From NCBI RefSeq assembly GCF_021245985.1, contig NZ_JAJQXA010000003.1, forward strand, positions 62,001 through 126,000: a stretch of 64,000 nt of DNA, written 5' to 3'. Origin of the DNA: Flavobacterium soyae. GTDB taxonomy: Bacteria > Bacteroidota > Bacteroidia > Flavobacteriales > Flavobacteriaceae. Positions within the stretch are counted from its first letter, which is position 1, and each line of letters opens with the position of its first letter. Below the pieces are notes generated by a model. It did no database searches, was not told where the DNA came from, and saw nothing but the letters and a program-made list of their open reading frames with translations. A program made the position numbers and the translations under genes. Positions 35,586 through 45,497 of this stretch are shown piece by piece.

Positions 35586-37448
35586 TTATCCTTCTATCTT
35601 TGCCGAAAGCTCAAACCAACGTTCTTCTTTTACCTCGATTTTATTAATTATGCTTTGCAATTCATTTGCCTTTTTCTCAATATCAGCATCTGCAACTTTT
35701 CCGTCAGCAAATAATGTTTCGATTTTAGTTTTTTCGATTTCTAAATCTTTGATTTCTCTTTCGATTTTTTGATATTCTTTTTGCTCGTTAAAGCTTAAAT
35801 TTCCAGTTGGATTATTTTGTTTCCAGTCTTTCTTTTCGGCTTTGTTTTCTTCTTTTTGAGCAACGTCGGCACTGTCCTCATAGGCACGGAAATCAGAATA
35901 GTTTCCTGGGAAATTTTCGATTTCTCCCTGCCCTCTAAAAACAAATAAGTGATCCACAATTTTATCCATAAAGTAACGGTCGTGCGAAACAACCAATAAA
36001 CATCCCGGATAATCTAAAAGGAAACTTTCCAAAACGTTAAGCGTTACAATATCCAAATCGTTTGTTGGCTCATCAAGAATCAAAAAGTTAGGATTCTGAA
36101 TTAAAACTGTACATAAATATAGACGTTTTAATTCTCCTCCGCTTAATTTTTCGACATAATCGTATTGTTTTTTCGCATCAAAAAGAAAACGCTCTAACAA
36201 TTGCGAAGCCGAAATAATTTTTCCTTTTGCAAGCGGAATATATTCGCCGTATTCCTTAATAATATCGATAACACGCTGTCCTGGTTTAGGGTTAATTCCA
36301 GATTGCGTATAATAACCAATTTTAATGGTGTCTCCTTTTACAACGCGGCCACTGTCTGGCGGAATTGTTCCCGTAAGCAGATTTAAAAAAGTAGATTTTC
36401 CGGTTCCGTTTTTACCAATAATCCCAATTCTTTCTCCACGCTGAAAATCAAAACTAAAGTTATCCAAAATAACGCGGTCTTTGAATTTTTTAGAAAGTTT
36501 ATGAAGCTCAATAATTTTGCTTCCCATTCTTTCCATATTAATTTCAAGCTCTACTTTGTTTTCTTTTCGGCGGCTTTGCGCTTTTTCTTTAATAATGTAA
36601 AAATCATCCTGACGAGACTTAGATTTGGTTGTTCTCGCTTTTGGCTGGCGGCGCATCCATTCTAATTCTTTTACAAATAAGTTTTTAGCTTTGTCAATGC
36701 TTGAATTTTCAGAAGTAATTCTTTCTTCTTTTTTCTCTAAATAATAAGAATAATTTCCTTTGTATTGGTATAATTTTCCGTTGTCCAATTCGATGATTTC
36801 GTTGCAGACACGCTCCAAAAAGAAACGGTCGTGCGTAACCATAAACAACGTAATATTTTCTTTGGCAAAATAACTTTCAAGCCATTCGATCATTTCAAGA
36901 TCTAAATGGTTGGTTGGCTCATCCAGAATCAATAAATCAGGACGATTGATTAATATGAGTGCCAATGAAAGACGCTTTTTTTGCCCTCCCGAAAGATTTT
37001 TTACTTTAAGCTTAAAATCTTCCAGTTTTAATTTGAATAAAATCTGTTTGTACTGCGTTTCAAAATCCCACGCATTATGCTGATCCATTCCGTCAAAAGC
37101 CTTTTGATACGCTTCTTCGTCATTTGGGTTTTTAAGCGCTTTTTCGTAAGCCTCGATTATTTTAAGCGTTTCATTATCAGATGCAAAAATGCTTTCTTCA
37201 ATCGTAAGTTCATCCTGCAGATTATTGTCTTGTGAAAGAAACGCCATTCTAATTCCTTTTCTCAAAACAACTTGTCCCGTATCCGGTTCGTCTAAGCCAT
37301 TAATAATGCTCATAATGGTAGTTTTACCAGAACCATTTTTGGCAATAAAAGCGATTTTTTGGTCTTTGTTGATTCCAAATGAAATGTTGTCAAAAAGGAC
37401 TCTTTCGCCAAATGACTTCGATATATTTTCTACAGATAAGTAATTCAC
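35586..37448 (-). CDS. ABC-F family ATPase (Uup-like)
   Basis: 620 residues with two ABC domains and no membrane part. Walker A motifs are AKNGSGKTT near 38 and GKNGTGKST near 347. Signatures are LSGGQKKRLSLALIL and LSGGELKRLYLCTVL, and both Walker B motifs end in LDEPTNHLD or LDEPTNDLD. The Lys/Arg-rich linker (about 240-300) and the C-terminal coiled coil (about 540-620) fit Uup/EttA relatives that bind ribosomes. It probably resolves stalled or special translation states. It is monocistronic. Confidence 0.93.
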   Translation of the reverse strand: MNYLSVENISKSFGERVLFDNISFGINKDQKIAFIAKNGSGKTTIMSIINGLDEPDTGQVVLRKGIRMAFLSQDNNLQDELTIEESIFASDNETLKIIEAYEKALKNPNDEEAYQKAFDGMDQHNAWDFETQYKQILFKLKLEDFKLKVKNLSGGQKKRLSLALILINRPDLLILDEPTNHLDLEMIEWLESYFAKENITLFMVTHDRFFLERVCNEIIELDNGKLYQYKGNYSYYLEKKEERITSENSSIDKAKNLFVKELEWMRRQPKARTTKSKSRQDDFYIIKEKAQSRRKENKVELEINMERMGSKIIELHKLSKKFKDRVILDNFSFDFQRGERIGIIGKNGTGKSTFLNLLTGTIPPDSGRVVKGDTIKIGYYTQSGINPKPGQRVIDIIKEYGEYIPLAKGKIISASQLLERFLFDAKKQYDYVEKLSGGELKRLYLCTVLIQNPNFLILDEPTNDLDIVTLNVLESFLLDYPGCLLVVSHDRYFMDKIVDHLFVFRGQGEIENFPGNYSDFRAYEDSADVAQKEENKAEKKDWKQNNPTGNLSFNEQKEYQKIEREIKDLEIEKTKIETLFADGKVADADIEKKANELQSIINKIEVKEERWFELSAKIEG

Positions 37449-37580
37449 TTTGTAAATTGTAAGTTATAAATTATGAGTTATGAGTGTTTTGGAAAACATA
37501 ACTTTTTGCAAAAGTAAACTTTTATCTTACGATTTGCGAATTGTTAATCTTATTTAAGTTTTAGAGCATGAAAATTAGGA

Positions 37581-37915
37581 GAGGCTGTCTCAAAAGTCGA
37601 TACAGCCTCTTTGTTATTTTACCTATTTCTTTGTTCCGTAGGAACATTTCATTGCTGGAAAACATTTATTGGTAGAAAATTATATTGTTATAAAGGATTA
37701 CGTTCCGTAGGAACGTTTGATTTTACACTGTTTTTAATAATCTGACCTATCAAACGTTCCTACGGAACGCAAATGCGGCTCATCTTTTTTTTTACCTACG
37801 AAACATTCCTATGGAATGATTAAATAGGGTATCAAAAAGCTATCAATTAAGTCATTATAAAACAAACTAAATAGTTTATAGTATAAGGACTGCCTCAACT
37901 TTTGAAACAGGCTCT
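37581..37915. repeat. 335-bp triple-nested palindrome with MITE-type ends
   Basis: Ends GAGGCTGTCTCAAAAGTCGA and CTCAACTTTTGAAACAGGCT then C match the ends of the 109-bp elements imperfectly. A mini-hairpin GAGGCTGT/ACAGCCTC closes the left end. Inside are GTTCCGTAGGAAC with GGTAGAAA (middle) and CGTTCCGTAGGAACGTTTGA with TCAAACGTTCCTACGGAACG (inner, perfect 20 bp). It fills the gene-free interval 37449-37990. Confidence 0.88.
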
Positions 37916-37990
37916 TATCTTTTAGAATAAAAACAAATTGTAACATTTTAGAACTATCTCCGACATATTTAAAAATTTAATTCCTTAAAT

Positions 37991-38422
37991 ATGAGTGAGA
38001 AAGAAATAAACACCCGTGGTTTTGAAGATTTTAAAATAAACACAAAAATCAAGCTTGCTGCATTGTGGACTTCTGTAATGTTTTGTTATATCTATGGAGA
38101 TTATTTTTCGCTCTATGTTCCAAAAAAAGTTGAAGATTTTATTAGCGGAGATACATTACTGGATTCTCCCGTAAAATTATTTCTGGCAGCACTTTTAATG
38201 GCAATTCCGGCCTTAATGATTTTTGCATCGGTAGTTTTAAAACCAAAAATAAACCGCTGGCTTAATCTCATTTTCGGAATTATTTATACTGCCATAATGC
38301 TGTTAATAGCTTTTACAACTACTGGAGCCTGGTGGAGTTTCTACGTTTTTCTCGCAATAATAGAAAGTATTTTGACTTCAATAATATTTTGGACTGCGCT
38401 TAAATGGCCAAAACAAGTTTAA
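37991..38422 (+). CDS. DUF6326-type small membrane protein
   Basis: 143 residues with four membrane spans. The N-terminus (DFKINTKIKLAALWTSVMFC, then YIYGDYFSLYVP) is typical of the DUF6326 family. Function is unknown. It is followed 16 bp later by a DUF4386 membrane protein on the same strand, so the two form an operon. Confidence 0.75.
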   Translation: MSEKEINTRGFEDFKINTKIKLAALWTSVMFCYIYGDYFSLYVPKKVEDFISGDTLLDSPVKLFLAALLMAIPALMIFASVVLKPKINRWLNLIFGIIYTAIMLLIAFTTTGAWWSFYVFLAIIESILTSIIFWTALKWPKQV

Positions 38423-38438
38423 ATTTAAAGATAAAAGC

Positions 38439-39128
38439 ATGAATCAAGAATCAAAACTATCGTTTAGAAATACAGGCAGAATCGCGGGTTTGTTATATTT
38501 AGTAGTTGTAATAACCGGAATTTTTAGTTTAGGATATGTTCCTTCTCTACTAATTGTCTGGAATCATCCTGATATAACTTTTAGTAATATTGTAAACCAT
38601 GAATTTCTTTTCAGACTTGGTATAGTAAGCGGATTAATCTGTTATACTTTCTTTTTATTTCTGCCTTTAGTTTTGTACAAATTATTGCAACCCGTTCATA
38701 AAACGTATGCGATATATATGGTTATTTTAGCCATTGTGAGCGTGCCGATTTCTTTTATAAACATGCAGAATAAATTTGCAGTTCTTTCTATAATTAATTC
38801 AGGCGGAGAAGAAAAGGATTTGGTAATGTTTTATTTGAACCAATATGATTACGGAAATTTAATTGTTCAGGTTTTTTGGGGACTTTGGCTGTTTCCGTTA
38901 GGATATTTAATTTTTAAATCAGCAATAATTCCGAAGTTTTTAGGAATTTTATTGATGCTTGGCTGTGTGAGTTATTTAATAAATTTCTTCGGAAATGCAT
39001 TGTTTTCGAATTATTCTGAACTCGGAATATCTTCTTTTGTAAGGCTTCCGGCAACTCTTGGTGAAATTGGAACGTGTTTGTGGCTTTTAATAATGGGAGC
39101 GAAAAACAACATTATTGCTGCCGATTAA
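38439..39128 (+). CDS. DUF4386-domain membrane protein
   Basis: 229 residues with six spans. The start NTGRIAGLLYLVVVITGIFS and the later FWGLWLFPLGYLIFKS and FLGILLMLGCVSYLI segments match DUF4386. Function is unknown. Its stop lies inside the 3' end of the convergent gene at 39112, with a 17-bp overlap and no terminator between them. Confidence 0.82.
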   Translation: MNQESKLSFRNTGRIAGLLYLVVVITGIFSLGYVPSLLIVWNHPDITFSNIVNHEFLFRLGIVSGLICYTFFLFLPLVLYKLLQPVHKTYAIYMVILAIVSVPISFINMQNKFAVLSIINSGGEEKDLVMFYLNQYDYGNLIVQVFWGLWLFPLGYLIFKSAIIPKFLGILLMLGCVSYLINFFGNALFSNYSELGISSFVRLPATLGEIGTCLWLLIMGAKNNIIAAD

Positions 39129-40083
39129 CATATGGATTTAAAACCGAACTCAAATCTAAATAATGAATTTGCTGCGGATTATTTAAAATGGGTTTTCGAA
39201 CCAAAGATTCATTGGTAATAAAATAATGAAGACCATCTTTTGTCGCAATTCCTTCTATTTGATTAAAAGGAAGTTTTAGATCAATTTTTCGTTTATTTCC
39301 CGATAAAAAATCGTTGTTTTTAAAATCGTATAAAAGATAAAGAAATGTTTTTCCCGTTTTAGAATAACCGCAAAGAGCCACAATTTTCTTTTCTTCAAAA
39401 TACGTTGCGCCTGTAACTAAACCTTTTGTATCTAAAGTGTTTTTAAATTGTGCAATATGATTTCCGGGTTGATTGGGCAAAACATAAATACTGGTTTTAG
39501 ACGATTTCCATTGCTTGGTAAACAAATAAATACTGTCTTTAGAAACTACAAAAACTTCACAGTCAAAATCGGTAGAATTTGGTTTTTGAGCCAAAAAATC
39601 AGTTTGGTCAGCATATTGAAATGAAATTTTTTCGATAATTGGTTTTCCTTCTAAAAATGATTTTTTTTCAATTTTCAGGATATTTAAATCCGTTCGATTT
39701 CCGCTATAATTATTTCCGAAATCTCCAATATATAAATACAAACTGTCTTGCGAAATCTCTTCCCAGTCATGATTTATTGCCTGATCCAGAATGATTTTCT
39801 TTTTGATTTTTCCTAGCGAATCTAATCCGTAAATGGTTTTATCGTGATCGTCATTATGAGTCCACAATAAATTCTCAAAAGCAATTAAACCCGAAGTTTC
39901 TTTAATCGAGTCGCTAAGTCTAATCGAATATTCAGGTTTTAGTTTTAAATTTTTATAAATGCAGCTTCCATCGTTTTGTACTGCATTTGGATTATAATTT
40001 TTTGAAAGCACATCTGTACAGCCAAAAGTTTGGGCTTTAACTGAAAAAACAGACAGAATAAAAAATAGTAGAATCCGCAGCAT
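39112..40083 (-). CDS. Secreted beta-propeller-like protein with a GCTD-type Cys module
   Basis: 323 residues with a signal peptide ending in VKAQ. The module GCTDVLSKNYNPNAVQNDGS then C (about 21-42) is a common Cys-paired motif in Bacteroidota secreted proteins. The remainder is a repeated beta-sheet pattern (ETSGLIAFENLLWTHNDDHD, then LYIGDFGNNYSGN and FDCEVFVVSKDSIYLFTK) that fits a propeller. Enzyme residues are not recognised. It overlaps the DUF4386 gene at the 3' end and lies 25 bp downstream of the CpsB-like gene. Confidence 0.7.
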   Translation of the reverse strand: MLRILLFFILSVFSVKAQTFGCTDVLSKNYNPNAVQNDGSCIYKNLKLKPEYSIRLSDSIKETSGLIAFENLLWTHNDDHDKTIYGLDSLGKIKKKIILDQAINHDWEEISQDSLYLYIGDFGNNYSGNRTDLNILKIEKKSFLEGKPIIEKISFQYADQTDFLAQKPNSTDFDCEVFVVSKDSIYLFTKQWKSSKTSIYVLPNQPGNHIAQFKNTLDTKGLVTGATYFEEKKIVALCGYSKTGKTFLYLLYDFKNNDFLSGNKRKIDLKLPFNQIEGIATKDGLHYFITNESLVRKPILNNPQQIHYLDLSSVLNPYVNRQQ

Positions 40084-40108
40084 TTTTTATGCTTTAAAAT
40101 TGAAAAAA

Positions 40109-40846
40109 TTAGAATCTAAAAAACTGATTATTGGCAATAACCTCCTTTAAGTTTACAACTGAATCAATTTTTATTTTTTGATTTAAAGATTTTATATGAT
40201 TGCTGTGATGCACATCGGTCCCTGAAAAATCATACATTCCTTTTTTTAATAAAAGTGCAGCAGTTTTGGTGATTTCGCTGCCATAGTAACCCATAACAGC
40301 CAATAAATTCAACTGAAATAAACATCCTGCTTTTTTAAGTTTTTCATATTCTTCAAAGTTATTATGAAAATATAAATACCGTTCAGGATGAGCCAGAACC
40401 GGAATATATCCTGCAAGCTGTATCTCAAAAATAATCTTGTATAAGTTTAAAGGCGCACTTAAATACGATATTTCGACTAATACATAATTGTCTTTTAAGG
40501 TTAAAAGCTTTTCTGTTTTTACATGGTTTTCAAACCAGTCATCCATAAAATACTCAGATGCAGCCTTAAACGGAATATTGATATTTTCTTCTTTCAATAA
40601 AACTTCAGTTTCTTTTTGCTTGTTTAAAATATCCTGTTCAGCATTATCCCAGACAAAATGATTAATGTGCGGCGTAGTAACAAACTGAGAAATTCCCAAT
40701 TCCTGAAATGCCTTTACAAGTTTTATTGTTTTTTTAATTGATGATGCACCATCATCAATTCCCGGAAGCAAATGAGAATGAATATCGATATAATCGCCTG
40801 CCAGAAGGTCTTTTAAAAAAGGTTTCGATTTAAAGAATGATAACAT
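40109..40846 (-). CDS. CpsB/CapC-type tyrosine-protein phosphatase (PHP fold)
   Basis: 245 residues. Metal motifs of the PHP fold are complete: DIHSHLLPGIDDG near 23, TTPHINHFVWDN, EISYLSAPL, LAHPERYLYF and SGTDVHHSNH. Such enzymes dephosphorylate the tyrosine kinase that controls polysaccharide export. No capsule kinase is adjacent here, but a glycosyltransferase lies at 44251. It is transcribed leftward with the secreted protein at 39112. Confidence 0.9.
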   Translation of the reverse strand: MLSFFKSKPFLKDLLAGDYIDIHSHLLPGIDDGASSIKKTIKLVKAFQELGISQFVTTPHINHFVWDNAEQDILNKQKETEVLLKEENINIPFKAASEYFMDDWFENHVKTEKLLTLKDNYVLVEISYLSAPLNLYKIIFEIQLAGYIPVLAHPERYLYFHNNFEEYEKLKKAGCLFQLNLLAVMGYYGSEITKTAALLLKKGMYDFSGTDVHHSNHIKSLNQKIKIDSVVNLKEVIANNQFFRF

Positions 40847-40947
40847 AAGTGCAAAAGTAAAGAATTGATATTGTTTTTATTTCTCTTTAAACAAATATTG
40901 CAAAAGAAAATTTATGTAACAATGTAACCGGCATTTTAGAATTATAT

Positions 40948-40955
40948 TATATTTG
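40948..40955 (+). promoter_or_regulatory. -7 box of the DUF5009 gene
   Basis: TATATTTG matches the Bacteroidota -7 box and lies 19 bp before the ATG at 40974. The -33 box is not clear. Confidence 0.5.
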
Positions 40956-40973
40956 ATAGAAAAGTAATATTTT

Positions 40974-42161
40974 ATGAAAATTAAAGAGAATTTGTATAAT
41001 CAAAGGATTATTTCGATTGATGCTTTACGCGGAATTACCATTTTTGTAATGATATTTGTAAACGAACTCGCAAGTGTCAAAAATGTACCACAGTGGATGA
41101 AACACATGCCCGCCGATGCCGATGCAATGACCTTTGTCGATTTAGTTTTCCCTGCTTTTTTATTTATAGTTGGAATGTCAGTTCCATTTGCCTTTAATGC
41201 CAGATTAATAAAAGGCGACACCCCAAAAGTAATCTGGACACATACTTTAAAACGTGCTGTAGCTTTAATAATAATTGGTGTTTATATGGTAAATGCTGAA
41301 TATGGCTACGACGCTTCAAAAATGATAATCGCACCTGCTTTTTGGGGATTTTTGGCTTATTCCATGCCCATTCCTATTTGGAATAAATACCCAAAAGATT
41401 TTTCAGTTTGGTTAAAATATATACTTCAATACGGCGGAATATTAGTTTTAATTGCACTTTACTTTCTATATGTTCAGGAAGAAACCGGAAAAATAGGAAT
41501 CACGCCAAAATGGTGGGGAATTCTGGGTTTAATAGGCTGGGCTTATCTTATTTCTGTAATTTATTATTGGCTGGTTTCAGGCAGATTATGGGCAATGATT
41601 GCTTTTCTTGTAGTTTGTGTTGCGGCAAATTCGGCAAATTTGACAAAAGGTTTAGTTTTACCGGAATGGCTGCATTTTATTGCCGGACATTTAACACATG
41701 TAACTTTAGTAACCGCCGGAATAATAATTTCACTGCTCTTTTTTGACAAGAAAATAGTAAATAAAATTAATTGGCCTGTAATAGGATTCATTGTTTTGTT
41801 TTTTGCTGTTGGCTTTTTCCTTCGGCCACATTACGGAATCTCAAAAATACAAGGAACACCATCTTGGACATTAATTTCGGCTGGAATTTGCACCGTTTTG
41901 TTTTACTTTTTGTATTGGCTAATGGAAGTTAAAAAACAAACCAAATGGAGCGAGTTTTTTATGCCCGCAGCGGCAAATCCGTTATTGATTTATATTCTGC
42001 CGGGTGTTATTTATTATTTTAATTTAGCTTTTAAAATTTCCATTATTCCAGAATATTTCCGTGAAGGAATTCCGGGAATTATCTGGTCACTGGTTTTCTC
42101 AATAATAATGTTATTCGTTATGAAAATCTTCAACAGGTTTAAGATTCAGCTTCACTTATAA
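40974..42161 (+). CDS. DUF5009/HGSNAT-like membrane acyltransferase, copy 1
   Basis: 395 residues with about ten spans. The start RIISIDALRGITIFVMIFVN and FPAFLFIVGMSVPFAF are hallmarks of the DUF5009 group related to heparan-alpha-glucosaminide N-acetyltransferase. It probably moves acyl groups across the membrane onto sugars, but this has not been shown for bacterial members. A paralogue with the same layout is at 55827. The gene is monocistronic and converges with that at 42300 across an inverted repeat. Confidence 0.82.
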   Translation: MKIKENLYNQRIISIDALRGITIFVMIFVNELASVKNVPQWMKHMPADADAMTFVDLVFPAFLFIVGMSVPFAFNARLIKGDTPKVIWTHTLKRAVALIIIGVYMVNAEYGYDASKMIIAPAFWGFLAYSMPIPIWNKYPKDFSVWLKYILQYGGILVLIALYFLYVQEETGKIGITPKWWGILGLIGWAYLISVIYYWLVSGRLWAMIAFLVVCVAANSANLTKGLVLPEWLHFIAGHLTHVTLVTAGIIISLLFFDKKIVNKINWPVIGFIVLFFAVGFFLRPHYGISKIQGTPSWTLISAGICTVLFYFLYWLMEVKKQTKWSEFFMPAAANPLLIYILPGVIYYFNLAFKISIIPEYFREGIPGIIWSLVFSIIMLFVMKIFNRFKIQLHL

Positions 42162-42297
42162 TATTTTTTACCGCAAAGTTCGCAAAGGTTTTACGCAAAG
42201 TGCACAAAGTTTAATCTATTAATTTGTGGCTAAAAAATTAGCCGAAGTTCGCAAAGCTTTATCAATACAAAGCTTTGCGAACTTTGCGGTAAAATAT
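42161..42297. repeat. ACCGCAAAGTTCGCAAAG inverted repeat between convergent genes
   Basis: TTTACCGCAAAGTTCGCAAA (42167-42186) faces CTTTGCGAACTTTGCGGTAA (42273-42292). A second copy, GCCGAAGTTCGCAAAGCTTT, lies in the middle. It is placed to end transcription from both sides. Confidence 0.85.
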
Positions 42298-42299
42298 TC

Positions 42300-42890
42300 T
42301 CATTTTATAAAAACAGACTTTATCTCCAAAGTCGCACCAGAAACCGGATTATAATTCACAAAATTGAATTTACAGAGCTTATGAATGTTCAAAGTCTTTC
42401 CATTTAGATCGCCGTCTTGTTTAAAATCTGTCCACGGAATTTTTATTGTCGTGAACTTTTTAGCAGATACAGGTAAATCTACTCTTGGGTGCGAACCGCC
42501 ATGTACACAACCGGTTCCTTCTGCGTTTCCTTCGCGTGCTTGCAGTTTTATAGGCTGCGATGATTTATAAGTAATGTTCACATATTTTGAATTTTCAGAT
42601 AAATTTGTTGGTTTGCCATCGTTCGAATCAGCTTCTGTAATCATCACATTCAGTTCGATTTCTCCAACTGGATTATCTTTTGCCGTAACTTTAATTATGC
42701 CTTTTTCTTTTCGGATTTTATTAATTGTTTCCTGATTTTCTTTGGCTGGACCGGCGATATACCAGGTTGAGGTTTTTACAAGATTTATATGCGAGTTTGA
42801 AATTTCTTCTGGAGAAGCGAAGCTTAATATTATAAACAATATAGGTATTAGAAGAAAGAAATTAGTTAAAATCAATTTTTTGACTCTCAT
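42300..42890 (-). CDS. Secreted protein of unknown function, carbohydrate-binding-like fold
   Basis: 196 residues with an N-terminal membrane or signal segment (LILTNFFLLIPILFIILSFA). The body is beta-rich: TSTWYIAGP, YVNITYKSSQPIKLQ, then FTTIKIPWTDFKQDG and the last strand LEIKSVFIK. The strand order and the TIKIPWTDF-like edge resemble jelly-roll or CIA30-like domains. A single exposed loop has GTGCVHGGSHPRVDLP. I do not recognise a named family. It is divergent from the outer-membrane protein at 43006 with good promoters on both sides. Confidence 0.6.
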   Translation of the reverse strand: MRVKKLILTNFFLLIPILFIILSFASPEEISNSHINLVKTSTWYIAGPAKENQETINKIRKEKGIIKVTAKDNPVGEIELNVMITEADSNDGKPTNLSENSKYVNITYKSSQPIKLQAREGNAEGTGCVHGGSHPRVDLPVSAKKFTTIKIPWTDFKQDGDLNGKTLNIHKLCKFNFVNYNPVSGATLEIKSVFIK

Positions 42891-42912
42891 AAAAAGTATT
42901 TTTTGTTTCTTT

Positions 42913-42976
42913 CAAAAATAAGATTTCTTTTTATTCTTTTTTAAAAGTGACTATTCTCAATAAAATTTTAAATTTG
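42913..42976. promoter_or_regulatory. Divergent -7 boxes
   Basis: On the minus strand TATTTTTG (42913-42920) serves the gene starting at 42890. On the plus strand TAAATTTG (42969-42976) serves the gene starting at 43006. Both match TAnnTTTG fully. No consensus -33 boxes were found at standard spacing. Confidence 0.5.
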
Positions 42977-43005
42977 TAAGATATTATTTCTATAAAATTT
43001 ATATT

Positions 43006-44220
<1,215 letters not shown>

Positions 44221-44250
44221 CTTTCCCCAAAATCAATTACAAAAAATTCA

Positions 44251-45414
44251 ATGCAGTTATCGGTTATCATTCTTAATTATAATGTGCGTTACTTTCTGGA
44301 ACAATGCGTTTTAAGTGTTCAGGAAGCAATTGCAGGTCTTGATGCCGAAATTATTGTTATAGATAATAATTCGTCTGATGACAGCTGTTTAATGATGAAA
44401 ACCCAATTCCCGGAAGTGAAACTGATTCAAAACCAAGAAAATTTTGGTTTCCCAAAAGGAAATAATATTGGAGTTAAACAAGCCGGCGGAAAATACATCT
44501 GCATTTTAAATCCTGATACTGTTGTTGCCGAAGATACTTTTACTAAAATTTTGGCTTTCGCCGAAGGAAAACAAGATTTAGGAATTATAGGCTGTAAATT
44601 AATTGATGGAACAGGAGATTTTCTGCCCGAAAGTAAACGCGGAATTCCATCGCCCTGGGTAGCTTTCACGAAAATCTTTGGTTTGTATAAAGTGTTCCCA
44701 AAATGGAATCTTTTTAATCAATATTATGCACAGCATTTAAATGAAAACCAAACCGGAAAAGTCGAGATTCTGGTGGGTGCATTTATGTTTTTAGAAAAAG
44801 ATTTGTATGAGAAATTAAATGGCTTTGATGAAAATTGCTTTATGTACGCAGATGATATTGATTTGTCGTATAGAGTACTTCGGCTAAAAAAGAACAATTA
44901 TTACTTTCATGAAACGACAGTCTTACACTATAAAGGAGAAAGTACCGTTAAAGATGAATTGTATATGCAGCGTTTTCAGGATGCAATGAATTTTTTCTAC
45001 CAAAAACATTTTAAAAAATCATGGTTTTTTAGCTTTTTTATTCAAATTGGAACATGGTTTTTTTCATTTGTAAAAATGTTTCAGGGAAAATCAAAAACAA
45101 AACCTTTGCCGGAAAGATATATTTTATACTCCGAAAATGAGAATTTGTCTGAAAAGCTGGCTTCGATTTTAGAAAATAAAGTCAGTTTTTTAGATTTCAA
45201 AAAAGAAAAAATGGTAAATTCGTCGCTGATTTTAAAGGGAAAAAAGACAGAGATCATTTTGGATAATCAGTATGTTTCATTCAAAAAATGTATCAATATC
45301 ATAGAAACTCTTAAAGATAAGGATATTACTTTTAAGATTTTCCCCAAAAACACCAGTTATATTATTGGAAGTAATTCAAGAAATGACAGAGGGCAAATCA
45401 GAAAAATTCAGTAA
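44251..45414 (+). CDS. Family 2 glycosyltransferase
   Basis: 387 residues. The GT-A start SVIILNYNVRYFLEQCVLSV, the DNNSSDDS loop and LNPDTVV (DxD-like) are present. FMYADDIDLSYR is the acceptor-side motif typical of rhamnosyl-type GT2 enzymes. One hydrophobic helix near 260 (SWFFSFFIQIGTWFF) suggests membrane association. The C-terminal 100 residues are unlike the core and of unknown role. It may add a sugar to an O-antigen or exopolysaccharide. It is 30 bp after the outer-membrane gene, so probably in one operon. Confidence 0.88.
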   Translation: MQLSVIILNYNVRYFLEQCVLSVQEAIAGLDAEIIVIDNNSSDDSCLMMKTQFPEVKLIQNQENFGFPKGNNIGVKQAGGKYICILNPDTVVAEDTFTKILAFAEGKQDLGIIGCKLIDGTGDFLPESKRGIPSPWVAFTKIFGLYKVFPKWNLFNQYYAQHLNENQTGKVEILVGAFMFLEKDLYEKLNGFDENCFMYADDIDLSYRVLRLKKNNYYFHETTVLHYKGESTVKDELYMQRFQDAMNFFYQKHFKKSWFFSFFIQIGTWFFSFVKMFQGKSKTKPLPERYILYSENENLSEKLASILENKVSFLDFKKEKMVNSSLILKGKKTEIILDNQYVSFKKCINIIETLKDKDITFKIFPKNTSYIIGSNSRNDRGQIRKIQ

Positions 45415-45497
45415 AAATTATATTAAGTTTAATTTATATTTAAATTTTTCAGTAATTTCGCAATCAGAAAATCAAAATCATCCTTTAGAATAATAAT

